The notes beneath the pieces were generated by a model. It ran no database searches and was not told the DNA's origin. It worked only from the letters and a program-made list of their open reading frames with translations. A stretch of 64,000 nucleotides of DNA from Pseudomonas fluorescens (GTDB lineage Bacteria > Pseudomonadota > Gammaproteobacteria > Pseudomonadales > Pseudomonadaceae), in assembly GCF_902497785.1 (NCBI RefSeq), contig NZ_CABVHK010000014.1, positions 124,001-188,000 on the forward strand. The letters run 5' to 3'. Below, piece by piece: positions 44,459 through 52,606 of this stretch. Numbering within the stretch: position 1 is the stretch's first letter; each line of letters begins with the position of its first letter. The position numbers and the translations under genes were made by a program.

Positions 44459-45235
44459 CTACCGATACGTACCGTTCTGGCCATGTGCGGCGGTGGCCCG
44501 ATTACTGCGTACGCTGATCATCTGGCGGATGTCGATCCACTCAATCCCCTGAGCCTTGAGCTTCGGCAGTTCCCGCTCCAGCACCGCCAGTGTTTGCGGA
44601 TACGGGTGGCCGATCATCACCGCCGAGCCTTGTTTGCGCGCCAGGCTGATCGCAGTCTGCAGCTGGGTGAAAATCGCCGCTTCGGTGCGCTCGTCATCGA
44701 GAAACACGTCCCGCGAAACGCTTGCCAGATTAATCTTCTGCGCCTGCTGCGCCGCGACGGTCTGCGCGCTGGTGCGGCTGTCGACGAAGAACTTGTGCCG
44801 TCGCTGCAAATCCGCCATGAGCCACGCCATGGCGACCGGTTGCGCGGTCATGCGACTGCCCATGTGATTATTGATGCCGGCGGTGAATGGCACCATTTTG
44901 AAAGCAGCGTTCAGGCGTTTCTCGAGTTCTTCGATGGGCAGGTCGGGATGCCAGGCGAACGGCCCTGTCGCCGGGTCCATCGGCATGTGCAGGATCACGA
45001 TCTTGCCGGCGCGGTGAGCTTCGCGGGCGAATTCGGTAGCGTGGGGAGTGTCGGGCATGATCGCCGCCGTCACCGGGCCAGGCAGGGCCAGCACACGGCG
45101 ATCCCGGGGCAGGTTTTGCCCCAGGTCATCGATGATCAGCGTGAGATAGGCCTTGTGCGGCGTTGTCGTGACTGGCGCCGCGTAAGCAGCGCCCGCCAGA
45201 CAGCACAGCAGACCGAGAAGCAGCCGCAGGCTCAT
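44459..45235 (-). CDS. Divergent polysaccharide deacetylase YibQ
   Basis: A 258-residue periplasmic protein with a signal peptide (residues 1-19, MSLRLLLGLLCCLAGAAYA). The divergent polysaccharide deacetylase fold is seen as AYLTLIIDDLGQN, KIVILHMPMDPA and MGSRMTAQPVAMAWLM. The family's function in the envelope is unknown, though it often sits beside envC and ctpA as here. The stop of ctpA lies one base upstream of its ATG, so it is the end of the envC-ctpA-yibQ operon. Confidence 0.88.
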   Translation of the reverse strand: MSLRLLLGLLCCLAGAAYAAPVTTTPHKAYLTLIIDDLGQNLPRDRRVLALPGPVTAAIMPDTPHATEFAREAHRAGKIVILHMPMDPATGPFAWHPDLPIEELEKRLNAAFKMVPFTAGINNHMGSRMTAQPVAMAWLMADLQRRHKFFVDSRTSAQTVAAQQAQKINLASVSRDVFLDDERTEAAIFTQLQTAISLARKQGSAVMIGHPYPQTLAVLERELPKLKAQGIEWIDIRQMISVRSNRATAAHGQNGTYR

Positions 45236-45236
45236 C

Positions 45237-46562
45237 TCAACGGCCGGAGGTGATGCTCAACCCTTTGAGCAGGCTCAGGGCCTGGGCCAATTGGTAGTCA
45301 TCATCCTGCGGCATCGCCTTGGGCTTGGCGCCAGAGCCGGTCGGCTTGTCGGCACCGCCGTTGCCATTACCCAGGTGGCCTTGCAGATCGGCTTCCTTGA
45401 AGTACTCGCCGTCTTGCTCACTGGTGATCTTGGCTTTGCGCACTTCGATGTCCGGAACGATGCCTTGCGCCTGGATCGAGCGACCGTTCGGCGTGTAATA
45501 CAGCGCCGTGGTGATCTTCAATGCGCGCTCATTGTTCAGCGGCAGCACGGTTTGTACCGAGCCTTTGCCGAAACTGGTAGTGCCCATGACCACTGCGCGT
45601 TTCTGATCCTGCAGGGCGCCAGCGACAATTTCTGAAGCTGAAGCGCTGCCGCCGTTGATCAGCGCAACCATTGGCACGGCTTCGCTTTCGTCTTTACCGG
45701 TGGCGGAGAAACGCAGTTCGGAATTGGCGATACGGCCCTTGGTGTAAACGATCAGGCCTTTGGTGATGAAGTGGTCGACCACTTCCACCGCCGCTTGCAG
45801 CACGCCGCCCGGGTTGTTACGCAGGTCGAGGATGATGCCGTTGAGTTTCTTGCCGTTGTCCTTGCGCAGCTTGGCGAGGGCCTTGGAGACTTCGTCGCCG
45901 GTCTTGACCTGGAACTGGGTGATGCGGATGTAGCCGTAACCGGATTCGAGCAACTGCGCCTTGACGCTTTTCACCTGGATGATGGCGCGGGCCAGGGTCA
46001 CATCGAACGGCGTACCGCCATCGCGGACCAGGGTCAGGGTGATTTTCTGGCCGATCTTGCCGCGCATTTTGTCCACGGCTTCGGTCATGCTCTGGCCGCG
46101 AGTCGGCTGGCCGTTGATCTTGACGATAAAGTCGCCGGCTTGAATGCCCGCCTTGGAAGCCGGGGTGTCATCGATCGGCGAAACCACCTTGATGAAACCG
46201 TCTTCGGCACCGACTTCTATACCCAGGCCGCCGAATTCGCCGCTGGTGCTTTCCTGCAACTCGGCAAAGTCTTCCGGGCCCAGGTAGGCGGAGTGCGGGT
46301 CGAGGTTGCTGAGCATGCCTTTGATGGCGTTTTCCAGCAGGGTCTTGTCGTCCACCGGTTCGACATACGCTGCCTTGATCCGGTCCATAACCTCGGCAAA
46401 GGTGCGCAACTCTTCCAGCGGCAATGGCGCCTTGGTGGTTGCAGCGGTCCCCGCAGGCGCGACGGCTGGAGCCGGCGCCGGTTGCGCAGCGAACGCCAGC
46501 GGCGCGCCGATCACCAGGGCGATCGTCAGGGCCAGCGAGGTAAGGCGGGACAAATGCAGCAT
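45237..46562 (-). CDS. ctpA: C-terminal processing protease CtpA (S41 family)
   Basis: A 441-residue periplasmic serine protease that trims envelope proteins, including cell-wall hydrolases in P. aeruginosa. The start at 46562 (MLHLSRLTSLALTIALVIGA) begins a signal peptide; the open frame to 46715 is upstream noise. A PDZ domain spans about residues 115-185 (SPIDDTPASKAGIQAGDFIV), and the S41 core carries the catalytic Ser in NGGSASASEIVAGALQDQKR with the Lys in GTTSFGKGSVQ. It lies 34 bases after envC. Confidence 0.93.
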   Translation of the reverse strand: MLHLSRLTSLALTIALVIGAPLAFAAQPAPAPAVAPAGTAATTKAPLPLEELRTFAEVMDRIKAAYVEPVDDKTLLENAIKGMLSNLDPHSAYLGPEDFAELQESTSGEFGGLGIEVGAEDGFIKVVSPIDDTPASKAGIQAGDFIVKINGQPTRGQSMTEAVDKMRGKIGQKITLTLVRDGGTPFDVTLARAIIQVKSVKAQLLESGYGYIRITQFQVKTGDEVSKALAKLRKDNGKKLNGIILDLRNNPGGVLQAAVEVVDHFITKGLIVYTKGRIANSELRFSATGKDESEAVPMVALINGGSASASEIVAGALQDQKRAVVMGTTSFGKGSVQTVLPLNNERALKITTALYYTPNGRSIQAQGIVPDIEVRKAKITSEQDGEYFKEADLQGHLGNGNGGADKPTGSGAKPKAMPQDDDYQLAQALSLLKGLSITSGR

Positions 46563-46596
46563 GTCGAACGAACTCCTAATGTAGGTGACTCTGCGC

Positions 46597-47889
46597 CTAT
46601 CCTTGCGCGCGGCACCATTGCGCCGGATCACTCGGGTGACCCTGCTGACGAATAGCGAAATACAGCGCTGGCGTGTCCTGGCCGCCACTGCTACCGACAG
46701 TGGAGATGGACTCACCGGCTTTTACCACGTCACCCGCAGACTTGAGCAGCGTCTGGTTGTGACCATAAAGACTCAAAAAACCGTTGCCGTGGTCGAGGAT
46801 CACCAGCAAACCGGCACCCCGCAGCCAGTCTGCAAATACCACACGGCCTCCGTGCACGGCATGCACCTGACTGCCCGAGGAGGCGCTGATCATCACGCCA
46901 TCCCACTTGGTGCGGGCATCGTCGCCACGGGATTCACCGAAGCGCGCAAGCAGTCGACCATCAACCGGCCATGGAAGTTTGCCGCGAGTTGAAGCAAACG
47001 CGCCGCCGAAGGTTTCGCCTGAACTTGAAACCACTGCGCCGGGTGTTGATTTGGCGGGTTTGCGTGGGGCGTCAGTGGCATCTGCAGCAGCCTGAGCCTC
47101 ACGTAAACGCTTTTTTTCGGCTTCCTGCTGGGCGATCAGCGCTTTTTGCCGCGCTTCTTCTGCCTCACGAGCCTGACGGGCCAGGGTTTCTTCGATGGTT
47201 TTAAGGACTTTAGACAGGTCCGCCTGATCCTGCTCGCGGGCGGCCAGCTTCTGGTCCCGCGCCTTGACGTCGTCACTGAGCTTGGCCAGCACCAGCTTGC
47301 GCTCCTGGCGGACTTTGTCGAGTTCCTCGCGCTGGCTGTCGAGGCTGCTCTTTTGCACCAGCAATTGCGCTTGCTGCAGGCCGATGTCTTTTTCGACATT
47401 GGCCAGTTGACGCAGGGTCTCGTTGAAATTCTTCAACTGCTCCAGACGGGCCTGGCTCAGGTAATCGTAATAAGTGAGGGTGCGGGCGAATTTTTCCGGA
47501 TTCTGTTGATTGAGCAACAGCTTCAAATACTCTTGACGGCCATTTTGGTAGGCTGCGCGGGCCTGGATAGCGATCAGTTGTTGCTGTTCAGTGCGCGCGC
47601 TCTGGAGTTTTTTTTTCTCCGCATCGAGTCGCTGCAACTCGGTTTCGCTTTTCTTCAGCTCCTTTTGCAGGGCTTCGACCTGCTTCTCGAGCTTGCCCAT
47701 CTCTGTTTCGGTGCCTTTGAGTTCTTTCTGCACGCCGGATCGTTCTTCCTGAACCTTGTTCAGCAGTTTTTTCAGCTCGGCGATGTCCTGACGCGTGGCG
47801 TCCAACTGTTGTTGGGTTTGCGCGCGCTCGTCAGCGAAGGCTGGTTGGAGCAGGCAAGTCAGGGCAAGGGCTATCAGGACGCGGAGCAT
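46597..47889 (-). CDS. Murein hydrolase activator EnvC-like protein
   Basis: A 430-residue periplasmic divisome-linked protein. The ATG at 47889 (MLRVLIALALTCLLQPAFADE) starts the signal peptide; an upstream frame to 47958 lacks one. A coiled coil spans about residues 22-260. The C-terminal LytM/M23 domain (about 315-430) reads VHAVHGGRVVFADWLRGAG and LVILDHGNGFLSLYGHN. EnvC LytM domains lack full zinc ligands and activate amidases instead of cutting peptidoglycan. It precedes ctpA and yibQ. Confidence 0.92.
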   Translation of the reverse strand: MLRVLIALALTCLLQPAFADERAQTQQQLDATRQDIAELKKLLNKVQEERSGVQKELKGTETEMGKLEKQVEALQKELKKSETELQRLDAEKKKLQSARTEQQQLIAIQARAAYQNGRQEYLKLLLNQQNPEKFARTLTYYDYLSQARLEQLKNFNETLRQLANVEKDIGLQQAQLLVQKSSLDSQREELDKVRQERKLVLAKLSDDVKARDQKLAAREQDQADLSKVLKTIEETLARQAREAEEARQKALIAQQEAEKKRLREAQAAADATDAPRKPAKSTPGAVVSSSGETFGGAFASTRGKLPWPVDGRLLARFGESRGDDARTKWDGVMISASSGSQVHAVHGGRVVFADWLRGAGLLVILDHGNGFLSLYGHNQTLLKSAGDVVKAGESISTVGSSGGQDTPALYFAIRQQGHPSDPAQWCRAQG

Positions 47890-48023
47890 AGAGGCGGGCG
47901 ACACCAGGGAAAGGGACGGCCTAGTATGCCCGCCCCACGCTGCAAAAAAAACGCCCAATTGGGGCTGTGTGATAACCGGGCTGGCAAGTGGGTGTAATTA
48001 ATCTTTGAAACCACCCAATACCA

Positions 48024-48115
48024 CTGTGGGAGCGGGCTTGCCCGCGATGGCGTCCTGACATTCAACATAGATGTTTGAGGTCAGATTGCTATCGCGAGCA
48101 AGCTCGCTCCCACAG
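48024..48115. repeat. Inverted REP pair (type B)
   Basis: CTGTGGGAGCGGGCTTGCCC and an inverted GCGAGCAAGCTCGCTCCCAC enclose about 50 bases. The left unit is a variant (GGGCTTGCCCGC). It lies between gpmI and envC, in a gap otherwise without features. Confidence 0.85.
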
Positions 48116-48141
48116 GGTTCGTCTGTGTTTGTGCTAACGGG

Positions 48142-49671
48142 TTAAACCAGAATCGAAGTGCCGGTCATTTCCGACGGCTTTTCCATCCCCAGCAGCATCA
48201 GCATGGTCGGCGCTACGTCCGCCAGCACGCCACCGTCACGCACCTTGAGATCGCGCTTGCCGACATAAATGAACGGCACCGGCTCGGTGGTGTGAGCGGT
48301 GTGCGCCTGGCCGGTGGATTCGTCCGACATCTGCTCGACGTTGCCGTGGTCGGCGGTGATCAAGGCTTCGCCGCCGACTTTGTCCAGCGCTTCAACGATG
48401 CGGCCGACGCACAGGTCCAGGCATTCCACGGCTTTCACCGCAGCGTCGAACACGCCGCTGTGGCCGACCATGTCGCCGTTGGCGTAGTTGACCACGATCA
48501 CGTCGTAACGCTGGTTTTCGATGGCATCGACGATACGATCGGTGACTTCCGGCGCGCTCATCTCCGGCTGCAAGTCATAGGTGGCGACTTTTGGTGACGG
48601 GATCAGGATGCGCTCTTCGCCCGGAAACGGTTCTTCACGGCCGCCGGAAAAGAAGAAGGTCACGTGCGCGTATTTCTCGGTTTCGGCGATGCGCAGCTGG
48701 GTCTTGCCGTTTTTCGCCAGGTAGTCACCGAGCACGTTGTCCAGGCTGCCGGCAGCGAAGGCGGATGGCGCAGGAATGCTGGCGGCGTATTGGGTGAGCA
48801 TGACGAAGCCGGACAGTTTCGGCTGGCGGGCGCGTTCGAATTCCTTGAAGCCGTCTTCGACGAAGACGCGGGTCAGTTCGCGAGCGCGGTCGGCGCGGAA
48901 GTTCATGAACACCACCGCGTCGCCGTCTTCGACTTTTACCGGCTCACCGATGGAGGTGGCTTTGACGAATTCGTCGCTCTCGCCCCGTTCGTACGCGGCT
49001 TGCAGGCCTTCCTGAGCGGTAGCGGCGTTGAATTCACCGTGGCCATCGACGATCAGGTTGTAAGCCTGGGATACGCGGTCCCAGCGGTTGTCACGGTCCA
49101 TGGCGAAGTAGCGGCCGATAATGCTGGCGATGCGGCCTTTGCCGAGGGCCTGGAAGCTCGCGTCGAGCAATTCGATGGACGACTGGGCGCTTTTCGGCGG
49201 CGTGTCGCGGCCGTCGAGGAAGGCGTGCAGGTAGATTTTTTCGGCGCCGCGCTTGTAGGCCAGTTCGGCCATGGCAATCAAGTGGTCCTGGTGGCTATGA
49301 ACGCCGCCATCGGACAGCAGGCCCATGAAATGCACGGCTTTGCCCGCGGCAACGGCTTTATCCACAGCGGCGCAAATGGTCGGGTTTTCGAAAAACTCGC
49401 CGTCGCGGATCGATTTGGTCACGCGAGTAAAGTCCTGATACACAACGCGGCCGGCGCCGAGGTTCATGTGACCGACCTCGGAATTGCCCATCTGGCCATC
49501 CGGCAGACCGACGTCCATGCCGCTGCCCGAGATCAGGCCGTTCGGCACAGTGGCGCACAAGCGGTCCAGTACGGGCTTCTTCGCCGCGAATACGGCATTG
49601 GATTCAGGGCTGTCACTGTGACCGAAGCCGTCGAGAATAATCAGGACCAAAGGTTTAGGCGTGGTAGTCAT
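48142..49671 (-). CDS. gpmI: 2,3-bisphosphoglycerate-independent phosphoglycerate mutase GpmI
   Basis: Interconverts 3- and 2-phosphoglycerate with two Mn2+ in the cytoplasm. The ATG at 49671 gives 509 residues; the upstream frame to 49749 is not needed. The phosphatase-like domain has Asp14 ([15 protein letters not shown]) and the phosphoserine Ser64 in [10 protein letters not shown]. The mutase domain has [14 protein letters not shown]-type ([10 protein letters not shown]) and the late metal site [12 protein letters not shown]. Length and motifs are complete. Confidence 0.96.
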   Translation of the reverse strand: MTTTPKPLVLIILDGFGHSDSPESNAVFAAKKPVLDRLCATVPNGLISGSGMDVGLPDGQMGNSEVGHMNLGAGRVVYQDFTRVTKSIRDGEFFENPTICAAVDKAVAAGKAVHFMGLLSDGGVHSHQDHLIAMAELAYKRGAEKIYLHAFLDGRDTPPKSAQSSIELLDASFQALGKGRIASIIGRYFAMDRDNRWDRVSQAYNLIVDGHGEFNAATAQEGLQAAYERGESDEFVKATSIGEPVKVEDGDAVVFMNFRADRARELTRVFVEDGFKEFERARQPKLSGFVMLTQYAASIPAPSAFAAGSLDNVLGDYLAKNGKTQLRIAETEKYAHVTFFFSGGREEPFPGEERILIPSPKVATYDLQPEMSAPEVTDRIVDAIENQRYDVIVVNYANGDMVGHSGVFDAAVKAVECLDLCVGRIVEALDKVGGEALITADHGNVEQMSDESTGQAHTAHTTEPVPFIYVGKRDLKVRDGGVLADVAPTMLMLLGMEKPSEMTGTSILV

Positions 49672-49762
49672 GGATTCCACTCGTGGCTGAATTAAAGAGG
49701 GCAATGGAAAAGGGAGTGGCAGTTTAAAGCGAAGTTCCGGCCACGTCACCGCCGGACGGGGT

Positions 49763-49790
49763 TTGGCCCACCATAGTGGCTGTGTATACT
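49763..49790 (+). promoter_or_regulatory. Sigma-70 promoter of the rhodanese-grxC-secB genes
   Basis: TTGGCC (49763-49768) and TATACT (49785-49790) are spaced by 16 bases, 33 bases before the rhodanese ATG. Confidence 0.6.
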
Positions 49791-49823
49791 GGCCGACATT
49801 TTAACGCCCTGGAACCTCCTTCG

Positions 49824-50237
49824 ATGGTTGCTCACCTGATTGAATTTGCCACTAACCACTATCTGCTCGTCGGTATCTTCGTCGTACTGCTGGCGTTGCT
49901 GATCGCCTATCAGATGCAAGGCGGCGGCCGCAGCCTGAGCACCGGTGAATTGACCGGCCTGGTCAACAAGGACGCCGGCGTGGTGATCGACATTCGCCCG
50001 GTCAAGGATTTCGCCGCGGGTCATATCGTTGGCGCGTTGAACATTCCTCACGACAAACTCACCGCTCGCGTCGGCGAGCTGGAAAAGCACAAGGCCAAGA
50101 CCATCATTCTGGTCGATGCCATGGGCCAGACCGCCGGCACCCACGCTCGGGAGCTGATGAAGTCGGGCTACACCGCCGCCAAGCTGTCCGGCGGGATTTC
50201 CAGCTGGAAAGGCGACAATCTGCCGCTGGTGAAGTGA
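49824..50237 (+). CDS. Membrane-anchored rhodanese-like protein
   Basis: A 137-residue protein with an N-terminal membrane anchor (about residues 13-29, HYLLVGIFVVLLALLIAYQM). A single rhodanese domain follows, with VVIDIRPVKDFAAGHIVGAL and GISSWKGDNLP. At the usual catalytic Cys position the sequence reads VDAMGQTAGTHARELM, without Cys, so it is probably a non-catalytic or partner-binding form. The start at 49824 was chosen after the promoter at 49763. grxC starts one base after its stop. Confidence 0.88.
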   Translation: MVAHLIEFATNHYLLVGIFVVLLALLIAYQMQGGGRSLSTGELTGLVNKDAGVVIDIRPVKDFAAGHIVGALNIPHDKLTARVGELEKHKAKTIILVDAMGQTAGTHARELMKSGYTAAKLSGGISSWKGDNLPLVK

Positions 50238-50238
50238 T

Positions 50239-50493
50239 ATGAGCCACGTCGTCGTCTATTCCAGCGATTACTGCGGTTATTGTTCCCGGGCCAAGCAACT
50301 GCTCGAGAACAAAGGCGTGGCCTTCGAAGAGATCAAGGTCGATGGCAAGCCGCAGGTGCGCGCCGCCATGGCCCAGAAGGCGGGGCGCACGTCCGTGCCG
50401 CAGATCTGGATCGGTGAACGCCACGTCGGTGGCTGTGATGATTTGTTTGCCCTTGAGCGCTCGGGCAAGCTCGACGCCATGCTCAAGGCCTGA
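50239..50493 (+). CDS. grxC: Glutaredoxin 3 GrxC
   Basis: An 84-residue glutaredoxin that reduces disulfides with glutathione. The dithiol active site is Cys12-Gly-Tyr-Cys15 ([12 protein letters not shown]). The TVP-like segment reads [20 protein letters not shown], and the GSH-binding pattern is complete. It lies one base after the rhodanese gene and 41 bases before secB, a conserved Pseudomonas and enterobacterial order. Confidence 0.96.
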   Translation: MSHVVVYSSDYCGYCSRAKQLLENKGVAFEEIKVDGKPQVRAAMAQKAGRTSVPQIWIGERHVGGCDDLFALERSGKLDAMLKA

Positions 50494-50534
50494 ATGCCTT
50501 CCCTATAAGACCCCAAGATCAGAAAGGATCTGAG

Positions 50535-51020
50535 ATGACTGACCAACAGAACACTGCAGCCAGCGAAGAAGAAACCGCACCGCAATTTTCCTTGCAGCGC
50601 ATCTACGTACGTGACTTGTCCTTCGAAGCCCCGAAAAGCCCGGCGATCTTCCGCCAGCAGTGGGAGCCGAGCGTCGGTCTAGATCTGAACACTCGTCAAA
50701 AGGCCCTGGAAGGCGACTTCCACGAAGTTGTGCTGACCTTGTCCGTGACCGTTAAAAACGGTGACGAAGTGGCGTTCATCGCGGAAGTGCAACAGGCCGG
50801 GATCTTCCTGATCAAGAACCTCGACGACGCATCGATGAGCCACACCCTCGGCGCGTTCTGCCCGAACATCCTGTTCCCGTACGCTCGCGAAACCCTGGAC
50901 AGCCTGGTGACCCGCGGTTCGTTCCCGGCACTGATGCTGGCCCCGGTGAACTTCGACGCGCTGTACGCACAGGAACTGCAACGCATGCAGGCGGCTGGCG
51001 AGACGCCGACCGTTCAATAA
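50535..51020 (+). CDS. secB: Protein-export chaperone SecB
   Basis: A 161-residue cytoplasmic chaperone that keeps precursors unfolded and delivers them to SecA. Family segments: [25 protein letters not shown]-type [11 protein letters not shown], and [20 protein letters not shown]. The C-terminal tail is acidic and polar ([13 protein letters not shown]). It is cotranscribed with grxC and ends just before a 54-base perfect palindrome. Confidence 0.97.
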   Translation: MTDQQNTAASEEETAPQFSLQRIYVRDLSFEAPKSPAIFRQQWEPSVGLDLNTRQKALEGDFHEVVLTLSVTVKNGDEVAFIAEVQQAGIFLIKNLDDASMSHTLGAFCPNILFPYARETLDSLVTRGSFPALMLAPVNFDALYAQELQRMQAAGETPTVQ

Positions 51021-51026
51021 AAGTGT

Positions 51027-51080
51027 CGTTTGCTCCATGAAAAAAGCGCCTTCAAAGGCGCTTTTTTCATGGAGCAAACG
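51027..51080. terminator. Bidirectional terminator, perfect 54-base palindrome after secB
   Basis: Two perfect 26-base arms with a 2-base centre (CGTTTGCTCCATGAAAAAAG to the left of a GCGCCTT stem). The stem contains GCGCCTT/AAGGCGC flanked by A- and T-runs on both sides, so it ends secB transcription and can end transcription from the right. It is unusually long and perfect for a terminator. Confidence 0.92.
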
Positions 51081-51087
51081 AATCCTT

Positions 51088-51165
51088 GTAGGAGCTGCCG
51101 AAGGCTGCGATCTTTTGACTTTGATTTTTAAGATCAAAAGATCGCAGCCTTCGGCAGCTCCTACA
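51088..51165. repeat. Inverted REP pair (type A)
   Basis: GTAGGAGCTGCCGAAGGCTG and its inverted copy around TCTTTTGACTTTGATTTTTA. It follows the palindromic terminator by 7 bases and precedes the trmL stop. Confidence 0.9.
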
Positions 51166-51178
51166 TGGGATCGTCGGG

Positions 51179-51634
51179 TTACTTGAAGCCCAACTGGCGC
51201 CAGCCTTCATAGACGGCTACCGCCACGGTGTTCGACAGGTTCAGGCTGCGGCAGCCTTCACGCATCGGCAAGCGCAGACGCTGTTCGCCGGGCAGGGCGT
51301 CGAGCACTTCCGCCGGCAAGCCCCGGCTTTCCGGGCCGAACAGGAAGGCATCGCCCTCGGCGAAGCTCGCATCGTGGAACGGCCGCGAACCCTTGGTCGT
51401 AAAGGCGAACAATCGAGGATGGCCGAGGCTTTCCAGGCAGCTGGCGAGGTCGGCGTGGCGTTGCAGGGTGGCATACTCGTGGTAATCGAGCCCGGCCCGG
51501 CGCAGGCGCTTGTCGTCCATCTCGAAGCCCAGCGGTTCGATCAAATGCAGGTGGCAGCCACTGTTGGCGCATAGCCTGATAACGTTGCCGGTATTCGGCG
51601 GAATTTCTGGTTGGAAAAGGATGACGTGAAACAT
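51179..51634 (-). CDS. trmL: tRNA (cytidine/uridine-34-2'-O)-methyltransferase TrmL
   Basis: A 151-residue SPOUT methyltransferase that 2'-O-methylates the wobble base of leucine tRNAs. The start at 51634 (MFHVILFQPEIPPNTGNVIR) gives family length; the open frame to 51844 is antisense noise. Characteristic SPOUT knot segments: LFGPESRGLP and MREGCRSLNLSNTVAVAVYE. Its ATG overlaps that of the divergent gene at 51633 (CATG), so the two start codons share bases. Confidence 0.95.
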   Translation of the reverse strand: MFHVILFQPEIPPNTGNVIRLCANSGCHLHLIEPLGFEMDDKRLRRAGLDYHEYATLQRHADLASCLESLGHPRLFAFTTKGSRPFHDASFAEGDAFLFGPESRGLPAEVLDALPGEQRLRLPMREGCRSLNLSNTVAVAVYEGWRQLGFK

Positions 51635-52073
51635 GCACGGCTCCGAACGTAAAGATGACGCGCATTCTACGCCGCAAGCAGACTCGCGTTCGAAACTATT
51701 CCCGCGAGTGATGGCTTCGCTGGCGATTGTCGGGGTGATGGTGGGGCTGATGATCGGCCGCCTGACCACGCCCGACCCCAGCGAGCTGCAGCAGGTCGAG
51801 GTGACGAACGACGGGCTGGTGGTGTGGTTCAATAATGAACCCAAGACTCATGGCGAATTTGTCGACGGCAGCCTGGCGCTGCTGTTCATGGCTGAAGGCA
51901 AGTCGCAGAAAGGTCAGCTCAAGCTCAACGACAAAAACGTGAACTGGCGGGTGCGTCGGAGTGATGGGGGGTTGTTGCTGTCCGTGGTGGCGGCCCGGCC
52001 CCTGCAGGGTGAATGGGCCGGTAGCGAGGTCGATGACCGCTGGCGGCTGGAGATCCATCTCCGAGAGCAATAA
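51633..52073 (+). CDS. Single-pass membrane protein of unknown function
   Basis: A 146-residue protein. A charged N-terminus (about residues 1-25) leads into one membrane segment (about 26-42, VMASLAIVGVMVGLMIG) and a soluble, beta-rich C-terminal part (ELQQVEVTNDGLVVWF onward). No family is recognised. An alternative Met at 51711 would remove the cytoplasmic tail. The 51633 start shares CATG with trmL on the other strand. Its 3' end meets the 3' end of the convergent NrsZ-like RNA, so readthrough from this gene would be antisense to it. Confidence 0.75.
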   Translation: MHGSERKDDAHSTPQADSRSKLFPRVMASLAIVGVMVGLMIGRLTTPDPSELQQVEVTNDGLVVWFNNEPKTHGEFVDGSLALLFMAEGKSQKGQLKLNDKNVNWRVRRSDGGLLLSVVAARPLQGEWAGSEVDDRWRLEIHLREQ

Positions 52074-52296
52074 AAGAGGGAATCCCCGGCCTGCCTGTAC
52101 CAAGGTTCCCGAAACGGCAGGGCTCGCGCATTGCGTCGTGAGCCCGGTGTAAAGAAGGAACCCCTGACCTGCCTGTATCAAGGGCCCCAAAACTGTTGGG
52201 CTCGTCGCGGGTGCGGTGTGAGCCCGATGTAAAGAGGGGAATCCCCGGCCTGCCTGTACCAAGGTCCCCGAAACCGGATAGTGAACTGAATCACTG
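52069..52296 (-). ncRNA. nrsZ: NrsZ-like nitrogen-regulated small RNA
   Basis: A near-perfect sigma-54 promoter (52307-52323) directs transcription leftward from about 52296. The transcript passes through nearly three copies of a roughly 79-base unit beginning (plus strand) at 52073, 52151 and 52231. Each copy contains, on the RNA strand, the CCTTGGTACAGGCAGGCCGG-type element and GGGGATTCCCC with trailing CTTTA. The last copy ends in GGATTCCCTCTTTTATT, a plausible terminator, giving about 225 bases. The position after ntrC and the NtrC/RpoN control match the known P. aeruginosa small RNA NrsZ. Identity is inferred from synteny, promoter class and layout; no alignment was run. Confidence 0.75.
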
Positions 52297-52306
52297 AATG
52301 GACTAT

Positions 52307-52323
52307 TGCAGGGGGCGTGCCAG
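52307..52323 (-). promoter_or_regulatory. Sigma-54 promoter of the NrsZ-like RNA
   Basis: On the minus strand CTGGCACGCCCCCTGCA matches YTGGCACG-N4-TTGCW almost exactly, with GG and GC 10 bases apart. It is the best sigma-54 promoter in the window. Confidence 0.85.
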
Positions 52324-52361
52324 GTTTTAACAGGTTGAAACAAAAATACTGCCCGAAGCGC

Positions 52362-52396
52362 CGAAAGCCCCGTAATACGGGGCTTTCGTGTTTTTT
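52362..52396 (+). terminator. Intrinsic terminator (plus strand)
   Basis: CGAAAGCCCCGTA and TACGGGGCTTTCG form a perfect 13-bp stem with a 1-base centre, followed by GTTTTTT on the plus strand. It lies upstream of the NrsZ-like promoter and probably stops plus-strand readthrough from the 51633 gene. Confidence 0.8.
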
Positions 52397-52465
52397 CGGT
52401 AGTGGTTCGATTGCGAAAAACGGCAGGCTTTTGAATCAGCAGTTGTGCGCGATTGCGGTTCACGG

Positions 52466-52482
52466 TGCATTGCGCAGGTGCA
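52466..52482. promoter_or_regulatory. Candidate NtrC site upstream of the NrsZ-like RNA
   Basis: TGCATTGCGCAGGTGCA matches 11 of 14 defined positions of TGCACYANNNTGGTGCA. It is about 145 bases upstream of the sigma-54 promoter at 52307-52323, a suitable enhancer distance. Confidence 0.5.
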
Positions 52483-52503
52483 CGTTCCTATCCGGGGGGC
52501 AAA

Positions 52504-52577
52504 AAAAGATCGCAGCCTTCGGCAGCTCCTACGGGTTTTGTGTACACCTGTAGGAGCTGCCGAAGGCTGCGATCTTT
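52504..52577. repeat. Inverted REP pair (type A)
   Basis: AAGATCGCAGCCTTCGGCAG and its inverted copy surround TACGGGTTTTGTGTACACCTGTA. It lies directly downstream of ntrC; no separate ntrC terminator is seen. Confidence 0.9.
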
Positions 52578-52606
52578 TCGCTTACGACTGAGTTTCAGCG
52601 TGGAAC

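Noticed and set aside
52073-52287. Tandem repeat first taken as a minisatellite or a short CRISPR-like array
   Set aside because: Units are about 79 bases without spacers, and a sigma-54 promoter and terminal hairpin define them as part of one small RNA.
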